From Eutreptiella sp. 'Long Island Sound 2002' (lineage: Eukaryota; Euglenozoa; Euglenophyceae; Eutreptiales; Eutreptiaceae), in NCBI GenBank assembly GCA_964036045.1, contig OZ038383.1, positions 63,307,725 to 63,371,724 on the forward strand: a DNA stretch of 64,000 nucleotides, given 5' to 3'. This document shows positions 52,660-61,200 of this stretch, in pieces. The position numbers and the translations under genes are program-made. Every line of letters starts with the position of its first letter. Position 1 is the stretch's first letter. The notes under the pieces were generated by a model. That model worked only from the letters and a program-made list of their open reading frames with translations, was not told the DNA's origin and ran no database searches.

Positions 52660-53030
52660 ACTGTGCGGCATAGTTGTGAAAGGAGCCGCGGGAATTGGCG
52701 GCAGAGGCACAAACCGATGGCGAAGTTCTGGCAGCAGCTGGACAGGCCGCGTGAAAGAGAAGGAGGACTTGATCAAGAGGACCGCCAGGGGCAAGGAAAA
52801 AGCAATGGGCACACGACCGCCGTATGGAGAAATGGTGGAGCTAGGGGACACATTGGGCATTGACCTGGTTCGGGTGCATGATGCGGTATGTGACCAGGTG
52901 CGGACAAAGGAGAGGCCACTGGTGTTTGAGGCGGTTAGCCTCCTTCTGTTGGGTGTGCGCAACATGGCCGGCAATCACGGAGCAGAAACGGTACGGGTGA
53001 TGGTGAAGGGTGGGGCACTGAAAGCCTATG
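52660..53030 (+). CDS. Exon-like coding island in the GC-rich array
   Basis: In the frame opening at 52652, the non-repetitive part encodes a protein-like stretch (VKEKEDLIKRTARGKEKAMG, then LGIDLVRVHDAVCDQV and VFEAVSLLLLGVRNMAGNHG). The frame continues into repeat sequence to 53254, which is not protein-like. It may be one exon of a gene whose introns carry the array, or a captured fragment. No family recognised; splice sites cannot be fixed. Confidence 0.3.
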
Positions 53031-54788
53031 TGGGGCTCGGCCCGAAAGCCAATCCTTGCAAGTCTCTGTGTGATTGCTCTACGGTCAAGCCCTACACTTG
53101 CAATGGGGCCAGGGCCCGGAAGCTGATCGGGGGGGCTGGCCCTGTACAACCACCGTGGGGCTGGGCCCCGGAAGCCGGCGCGGTGCTAGCCCGCGGAAGC
53201 CATTTTTGGATAGGGTCCTGTGCCATCGCCGTGGCGCCAGGCCACAAAAGTTGATGTGGCGCTCGCCCCCGGAAGCTAGCCCCCGAAAGCCCATTCCTAC
53301 GGGGCCCCGTGCGATGGCCGTGGGGCAAGGCCCCTTGCGACCGCCGTTGGGCAGGTCCCCGTTAGTGGAATTGGAAGGGGTCTAGACCCTAGAACTTGCT
53401 AGTGGCATGGCCCCGTGCCACCGATGTAGGGCTTGGCCGTGGAATCCGAATGGGCTGGGCCCCGGAAGCTGATGTGCCCCTTGGCCGCAGAAGCCAATGG
53501 GGGCAAAGCCCCGTGCAACCGCCGTGGGGCTGGGTCCCATAAGCCGATGCGGGCAAGGCCTCCGCGGCGACTGGCTCGGGGCTGGGCCCCGACAGTTGCG
53601 GTCGGGCTGGGCCCCATGCGACCAGTGTGGGGCTAGGCCCCGGACTCCGAATGGGGGTTGGCCTTGGAAGCCAAAGTGGGGCTGGGCCTTTGAAGCCGAT
53701 GGGGCATGGCTCCCTGTAACCGCCCCGGGAACCCGACGTGGCGCTGGGCCTGGAACTCGAATGCAATTGTGCCCTGGAAGCCGCCGTGGGGGTGGTTCCC
53801 GGAATTTGAATGAGACAGGGCCCCATACAACCGCCGTGGGGTTGGGCGTGGGAGCCGTTCAACGGACATTGGGGTGGGCCCCAAAATCCGAGTGGGGCTG
53901 GCTACGGAAGCGAGTTAGGGCTGGGCCCTGTGCGACCGACGTGGGGCTAGACCCCGGAAGGCAATGTGGAGCCGGGCCCAATGCGACAGACATGGGGCCG
54001 CTCCCGGCAATCTGACTGAGGTTGGGTGTGGAAGCCAACGTGGAGTTGTGCCCAGTGCGACGAATCTGGGGCTGCATGGGCCCCGGAATCTGAATGGGGC
54101 TTGGGCCCAAAACCCGATGTGGCGCTGGGCTGTCGAAGCCGATGGGAGCATGAAGCCGATGTGAGGTTGGGCCACGGAAGCCAATGCGGGCAAACCTTTG
54201 CTGACCGGCGTGGGGTTGGGCCCCGGAAGCCGAAATGGGGCTAGGCCCCGGATTCCAAATGGGGTTGGGCACTAGAGGCCGACACGGGGTTAGGCCCTCA
54301 AACCTGATGGGGGCATGGCTCCGTGCAGCCGCCGTGGGGCTTGGCTCCGGAACTTGACGTGGGTTTAGGCCCCGTGCGACTGATTTGGCGCTCGGCCCCG
54401 GAATTTGAACGGGGCAGGACCCCGTATGACCGCCATGGGGTTGGGCCTAAAAGCGGATGAGGGGCTGGGCCCTTTGCGACAGACGTTGGGGTGGGCCCCA
54501 AAATCCAAATGGGGCTAGTTGCGGAAGCTGGTGTAGGGCTGGGCCCCGTGCGACCTATATGGGGCTGCTCCTCGCAATCCGAATGGGGCTGGCCTTGGAA
54601 GCCAACGTGCACCCGTACCCAGTGCGACCGATGTGGGGCTAGGTCCCCGGAGTCCCAACAGGGCCGGGCCCCATGCGTGCAATGTGGGGCTAGGCCCCGG
54701 AATTGTAATGGGGTTGAGCCCCGGAATTAGAAGGGGGCTCAATGCCCCGTGCGACCGCATGGGGCTGTGCCCCGGGAGGGCCCCATGC

Positions 54789-55060
54789 AGGGACTCGCAA
54801 TCCACACTTTGTTGCGTGGCCCCTTGAGTTGGGGTTAGGGACTAGCAAACCACGCTTTGTGGCGTGGCCCCTTGAGTTGGGGTGAGGGACTCGCAATCCA
54901 CGCTTTGTTGCGTGGCCCCTTGAGTTGGGGTTAGGGTCTTGCAATCCACGCTTTGTTGCGTGGCCCCTTAAGTTTGAGTTAGGGACTCGCAAACCACGCT
55001 TTGTTGCCCGGCCCCTTGAGTTGGGGTGAGGGACTCGCAATCCACGCTTTGTTGCATGGC
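54789..55060. repeat. 48-bp tandem repeat, six copies
   Basis: GGACTCGCAATCCACGCTTT followed by GTTGCGTGGCCCCTTGAGTTGGGGTTAG; the CTTTGT anchor falls at 54807, 54855, 54903, 54951, 54999 and 55047. On the minus strand the 48-bp unit reads as an open 16-residue repeat (RGHATKRGLRVP...). A single related copy lies near 57010-57060. Confidence 0.95.
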
Positions 55061-55781
55061 CCAAGACATCAAGTACTGCCCCGTGATCGTTGCGGAGCCA
55101 TACGATGGAGTTAAGGCTTGCGACTTGCGGCCTGCAGATGACGTACGATGTTGCCTCTGTTGTGATGCGGTAGTGCCCTTGTGCATAATGTTGCACCACG
55201 TGGCAGAGCACATTGCTAAAGGTGACGCCGTGGCGGATGCACGCCACCCTGGACAAGCGGAGCCATGTGGCTTTTGCGGTCGTTCCACTGGGACCTGCGA
55301 AACCACGTTGAATGGGCCGAAGGTGTGCACCAACTGCCCTTGCAGGTATGGCTTCAAGTACAAGAAGGCATTGGAGAAGAAGCGGAATGTCCCAAGGAAG
55401 TGTCCGGTTCCAATGTGCCCCGCATCCCCATTCACATTGAATATCAAGTGCCACTTGCGGCTCTTGCATCCCGGCTTGGGCCCCGAAACAATTGAAGTGG
55501 GTGACTGGATTGTGGAGAAGCAGATTGCCCGGCCTGCTCGGAAGACAAAGGCGGAGAAAGGAGAAAAGGTGTGGCGGATTACCAGTCATGTGGACAAGGA
55601 AGCGGAGGAAGGCACGGGACAACCCACAACCACAGGTGATGAAGGAGGGGACAAATATGGCACACAACGACCTGCAAGTGAGGCCGATGAAGATCGGCAT
55701 CTAGACAGTCGCAAGTCCGATGAGTCAGACGGGTCTGACACACGTAGTTCATTAACGACCAATTCTAGTAGTGGATATTGA
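55056..55781 (+). CDS. Small protein with three zinc-finger-like motifs
   Basis: ATG 55056 lies in the last 48-bp unit; the frame is also open upstream to 55026. TGA at 55779 gives 241 aa. Residues 33-52 fit C-x2-C-x11-H-x3-H; residues 71-94 have CGFC and CTNC pairs; residues 116-138 fit the classic C-x4-C-x11-H-x4-H (CPVPMCPASPFTLNIKCHLR...). The C-terminal 80 residues are acidic/Ser-rich (ESDGSDTRSSLTTNSSSGY). It is probably nucleic-acid binding, and could be a transposon- or virus-associated factor or the last exon of a larger gene. I recognise no named family. Confidence 0.6.
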   Translation: MAQDIKYCPVIVAEPYDGVKACDLRPADDVRCCLCCDAVVPLCIMLHHVAEHIAKGDAVADARHPGQAEPCGFCGRSTGTCETTLNGPKVCTNCPCRYGFKYKKALEKKRNVPRKCPVPMCPASPFTLNIKCHLRLLHPGLGPETIEVGDWIVEKQIARPARKTKAEKGEKVWRITSHVDKEAEEGTGQPTTTGDEGGDKYGTQRPASEADEDRHLDSRKSDESDGSDTRSSLTTNSSSGY

Positions 55782-57133
55782 AGTGAAAGTGGTAGATGGG
55801 TCTATCCGCTAGGGAGTTCTTTTTTGTGTGTGCGAAGTGCATGCGTCAAGCGGTTCCGCGCATTGCCGCGAAACACACAACAACACACCACCATAGCGTG
55901 ACAGACGATGTACTTGTTGTTGGCACAACCGAAGTTCCAGGATTGGGCACCCCGTGAAACACGAAACGACTCGAAACGGCCGCATTGTGGGATTGGGCAC
56001 CCCATGAAGCGGTGATCCGAAACGCGAAACGATTCGAAACGTACGCCTTGCAGGATTGGGCACCCTGTGAGGCACCCTCTTCGGTGTTGGGCCGCGCCGA
56101 AGAGAAATGGTCCATGTTTCCCCCCGGCAAGGGGTGTGGGCGGCTACAACCACCATTGCATTGGTGAGGAGGTAGAGTGGAGGCCTCCGTTATTGTATGC
56201 TAACCCCTTAGGCCACCGCGTCCCTGCCACAGGTGATATGTGAAACAGCAACATCAAGTAAGCATGCAATGATCCGTCACTTTTGAAGCAAGACACCCCC
56301 AAATTTCCTTCTGCATGCCCAAAAAATGGAAAAATACACCCTTGTGCACATCCAAGGTAACGCCCCGCGGCGCGTTTTGGAAAATTTTAGTTGCACATTT
56401 TGAAAAATTTCAGTAGCGCGGAAAAGGGGTAAACCCCCCCCCTTTTTCGAAGTGCCCAATTTTAGGCAAAACCCCATGACTTCACATTTCGCAGAAACAG
56501 CCCCCCCCCCCGCCCCATGCGACCGCTGTGGGGTTGGGCCCAGGAATTCGGATTGGGGTGTGCGTGCGAAGCCAATGGGGGCATGGCCCTGTGCGACTGC
56601 CATCGGGCTTAGCCCTGGAAGCTGACATGCCGCTTGGTGCCGGAAGCTAATGGGGGATGGGCCCCGTACAGCCGCCGCGGGGCTGAACCACGTGCAGCCC
56701 CCAAGGGGATGGGGGATGGAAGCTAATACGGGTTGGGCGCCGTCCAACTGTGGTGGGGCCGGGCTTCGGAACCCAATGGGGGCCGTGCCCCGTGCGAGAC
56801 TACTTCAATGATTGAGCTGCTCCTTGGGGACCCACAATTTTCCTACCACGATAGGTTTGTCGCGTTTTTCTAGTCGGCAGAGTCTAACCCAACCCGACCC
56901 ACAGTTCGTAGCCAAAGTTACCAGCTAGAGGCATCCTTGGGCGCCAAAGGTGCCTGACTGTCCACGGGCACTAAAGGCGCCCCCTTTGCTTTCTCCACAC
57001 TTTGGCCCATTTTGCCCTTGAGTTGGGGTTAGGGACTCCCATGCTTTGGTGTGGCCCGTTGAGGTGAATCATGCTAGTTTCGCACCTCCCATTGCCTTTT
57101 CTGTCACTGTAGACACAACGGTCATGTCGGACG
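55782..57133. other. Repeat-bearing spacer
   Basis: Three GATTGGGCACCC repeats (55941, 55991, 56054) with ACGAAACGACTCGAAACG words between them; GC-rich array words near 56510-56790; one 48-bp-type unit near 57010-57060. No supported gene. Confidence 0.5.
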
Positions 57134-57279
57134 GTGAATTGGTCCACCAAGAAGAACAACAACAAGGGATCTCATCCACAAATGTATGAAACGGATGCAG
57201 GGGACGTAGCCAAGGCCCCTCCAGTGCCACCGAACCTCCACCCCAACCTCCCAAGACGAGCAATTCGTCTAGCTCCTAC

Positions 57280-57350
57280 TCCTCCTCCTCTTCCTCCTCC
57301 TCCTCCTCCTCCCCCTCCTCCTCCTCGTCCTCTTCCTCCTCCTCGTCCTT
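57280..57350. repeat. (TCC)n microsatellite
   Basis: About 70 bp of TCC/TCT triplets. It encodes poly-Pro or poly-Ser depending on frame. In one frame the poly-Ser reads on into protein-like sequence ending WQPRKR before a TAA near 57440, so a small exon is possible. Confidence 0.7.
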
Positions 57351-57440
57351 GTCGAAGGCATCTTCTGGAGCAGAGCACTCTTGCCCATTGCAGAGTGTAG
57401 GGAAGAGGAACCAGGTGTTTACTTGGCAACCAAGGAAGAG

Positions 57441-58256
57441 GTAAGCGACCACCCCATATGATTCTCATCGCTCATTTAGTTGGGGTGAGTTGTTTATGTA
57501 AGGGCCACGCACTTCCGTTGCCCTCCCCTTTTTTGGCCGATCCGTAGAAAGTGTTCCAAGTAGCCACTCTTGGTCTAAGGCCTTTGCCTAGAAAGTGTTC
57601 CAAGTAGCTACTCTTGGTCCTAGGTACTTTCCTCGAAAGTCGTCCTTGTTTGCAACAGGTGCAACAGGTTGTCACACGCAGGCCGCATACCCAACTGTTC
57701 GGAGGTGCCTCACAACCCCCCGCCAAAAGCCCCTCCTAGCCCCCCCCCCTCCCCACCATTGCCCCTCCCAGAGCCCCCCCCCCCCCGCTCCCCCCCTAGG
57801 GGCCTCCGGCCAATGGTTAGTGGAGGGGGGGGGGTAGTCCGCGTTCAATCCCAAGAGTTTGGCCCTCTCAGGCCGCCACTGTGCGCGGATTCAGACCTAG
57901 GTCCCATTCCACCTTTTTCTTCCATGGACCCCGTAACCAACGATGGGGCTCCCGGTGCTATCTCCGACTTTCCAAGATTGCCCTCCTATGGGGCTCCACT
58001 GGTAAGGATTTGGCTGTTTTTGGGCCGCCATGGGTTAGCTGAATAACTGCGATTTCGGGGAGACCTCCAACAACCTGCGGGGACCCTTGGGGATAAGGTG
58101 GGGGGGTCATTCGGTCACTCTTCTCTCTTCGAGGTGCCCTGCCAAAGGCAATAGAATTTCCCAAAGGAAATTACCACATGAAAGACTGATTTGGGCCATT
58201 TTTGATGCACAAACTTTTGGGTTCTAGGTCCCCGAGCCTCATCCACCTCTGTTCTA
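57441..58256. other. Upstream region of the coiled-coil gene
   Basis: A 59-bp direct repeat (AGAAAGTGTTCCAAGTAGC at 57545 and 57590 region), C-runs at 57735-57785, a G8 run near 57826. No promoter motif or upstream exon identified with confidence. An in-frame TGA at 58203 closes the large frame upstream. Confidence 0.4.
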
Positions 58257-61200
58257 ATGCATCCCTGCTACAGAGTCTCTTATGCCATGTCATCGTTTCG
58301 TCGATGCGAACAGTGCAAAAAGGTGAAGGAGAGAGACAGCCACTTCACGGCCAACATATGGAAATGCGATGTCTGCATCGTCAAAGAGGCCAAACGTGCC
58401 TGCGACGAATCTTCCATTGCTCTTGTGCTCTCCTCGGTGGCTGCTGATTCAGTCTCCAGTAGCTGCTCCCCCAGCAGTGCCCCTGGCAGCGCCACAGAGT
58501 CGCCAATTAAGCTTCAACCAGTTTCCATGCACTCCCTGTCCGCAGTGGAAGACCGCGAAATTCAGCGGCTTTTGACGCGCACCAGCGCTGTGGAGGCCCA
58601 GCAGGCTGCATACACACCCCACGTGCTTGCTATGCAGCGTGAGCGGGAGGTGTTTCGAGCACTCACACGCCAACTGTCGGTTATGCCCACCCAGCGGCAG
58701 GCGCTCGTGTCTGCGGCGCCAGACTTTGAGATGGTCCTCGACTACATAGATGAAGGCGACATGCAACTGTGTGCAAAGGTACAGCAGCAGCACGACACTG
58801 CCCTTTCTGCAGAGCTGCAGGGCATCGAGGACACCAGGGCTGGGTTGAGCACAGCATGGGAGGAGGAGGCCTTGGGATTGCGTGTGCAAGGGCTGCGTGC
58901 GAAGATGCAGGCAGCGGCCCAACAACAGGCCGGCCTCATAGGGCAGCTTCAGGAGCTACAGGGTATACGGCACGAGCTGCAGGCGTCGAAGGCGGAGTGC
59001 GCATTGCTGAGGCTGAACCTTAAGACGATACAGAGGCAGCATGCCGCGTGCTTGCAGCAGCTGCATTGCGTGCAGCATGAGGCGGAGGCGTGTAAGGCAG
59101 AGTGCAAGGGACTGAGGCATGCCAACGCCAGGCTTCAGCTGCAGCTGCAGGACGCCGCCCAGGCCGCCGACCAGGGACAGGCTGTCTTTGACAGGCAGCT
59201 GCGGGGCGTGGAGCTGGAGCTTGCAGCCTGTCGGGCTGAATGTGCGCGGGTGAGTGAATTACAAGCCGTCCCAGGGCTGCGGGACGAAGAGGAGATGCAG
59301 ACGGTAGAGCTGGCACAAGCCCTTGTGGACGGGCACCTCCATGGCATCCAGAAGGAGATCTTGGCGTGTAAGGCGGTGTTTGCACTGGTGAGGCAAGCCA
59401 ATTGTCAACTCGAGGCGCTGGAGGAGGATGACAATCAGGATGATGACTTGCTGAGCCCCTTTATCCAGCGCCCCTACACCGCAGAGCAGGAGTCCATAGA
59501 CGACGTGGATCTGGCTGCAGAGCCTACAGATGGCCAGCCCGTCGCCGAACCCACGGATCTCAGTGCCCAAGTCAAGATCCTTCAGCGGCAGTTGTCGGGT
59601 TCCCAGCAGGAGTGTGCTGCGCTGCAGGAACGGATTGATTCACAGAGGCTGGAGGCAGATACCGAGCAGGCCGAACTCATGAAGCAGGTGAAAGGGCTGC
59701 GGCAGGAGCTTGAGGATTCCATCGGGCAGTCTGACAGGCAGCTGCTAGCCCTTGCGCAAGAGGAGTGGGTCACGTCAGAATTGCAGGAGCTGAAGCGGCG
59801 TCTGATGGTGTCTGAGGCCGCCTGTGCATCGCTGAGGGAACAGAATCGGAGCCTTGGCGAGCGTCTGAGGGATGAGCAGCATGTGGCGGCGTTGGAGCAG
59901 GCTGACATCAAACAGCAGGTGCTGGACCTCCAGCAAGAGCTCCAGGCTGCCCAGATCATGACAGATCAGCCGAAACCAGGCATTGCAGTAAGTCTACCGG
60001 AGGATGAGCAAGTCACGGCACTCACTGCACAGCAGAGAGCGCTGGCTTCGTCACTGCTGCATGCCCACGCCCCAAAGCAGACAGCAGACGCCAAGAACCC
60101 GAACAGAGGAGCGCTGCAACAGGAGCAAAGTTCATCACCGAGGGAGGCTGATGTGACGTCGCCTCGTCTGGACCTTCCTCTGCATTGCGATGTGCAAATA
60201 GCCCTCGTAGTGCCGTCGGACGACTTTGCCCAGAGCGGCGATCAGTCGCAGATTATGGAACTTGAACAAGCTATCAAAGAATTGCAAATGCAGCTGACGT
60301 CGTCTGAGAACCACTGTAATGCACTGAGTGCTGCCAATGATAAGTTGAAGACGCAGCAGCAGCACAAAGATGCCCTCGTCACGGATTTGGGCCAAAAGCT
60401 CAACGATGCGCAGGCAGAGTGTCTGTTATTGAATCAGAAGCTGCTGCAGCAGAATGCCACTGGAGCTGATCTGCAGCACCAGCTGGAAGAGAGCCAGAAT
60501 GAATGTTTGTTGCTCAGGTCAACGTCGTCTGCATGCACATCAACAATTGGACACCAAAACCGAACCATCTGCGAATTGGAGGAGCAGCTGCAAAAGACAA
60601 AGGCTGCATATGGCCTATTACAGGGGGCCAATGCTGAGCGACAAAAGCTGAATAGCGAACAGCAAGAATCCACCTGCACTTTGCCGCAGAAGCCAACGGG
60701 CTCTGAAGCGGAGTTTCAATCACTAATGCAGAAATTGGAGGATGAAAAAGCCACTGTTGAGACCTTGCAGCAGCAGCTGGAAGAGTCTACGAAAGCCAGG
60801 GATCAGCGCAATGCCAGTGCTGTCGAGTGTGTGGTGCCAATGGACCACCAGGAGGTCACGGCAGAGGGATTGCAGCAGCAGTTGGAGTCCACAAGTGCGG
60901 CTTTGAGGCGGGCGAAGTCACCGCAAGATCAACTGCAGGAGGAGCTGCAGTATGCCAAGACTGAAACCCAGAGACTGCACAAGATGAAGGGGGATCACAA
61001 AACTGTAAATTCGCTGCATCTTGCACAGATGACCGAAAAGCAGATTGACGAAATGCGGCAACAGCCGCAGGAGTCTCAAGATGAAAATGCCAAGCTGCAG
61101 CGACAGATGGAGCAGCATGCAAGCCACGGCCAGGAATTGAAACGCCATTTTGACACTTTGAGGGAGGAGAATGATAGTTGGAGATTGCTATCACCCTCGC

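Larger units (their letters stand above)
50810..54788. repeat. Degenerate GC-rich short-period array with interruptions
   Basis: Reiterated GGGGCTGGGCCCCGGAAGCC-like and GGGCCCCGTGCGACCGCC-like words with a period of roughly 25-35 bp, each palindromic at GGGGCnnGGCCCC. It is interrupted at about 51790-52480 and 52660-53030 by non-repetitive DNA. The same words recur near 56510-56790. Many frames on both strands here are by-products of the repeat. Confidence 0.8.

Noticed and set aside
57143-57205. Tiny 17-18-nt intron after MSDGELVHQEEQQQ
   Set aside because: A GTATG donor is followed by TGCAG, but no phase gives an open frame with a canonical AG end.
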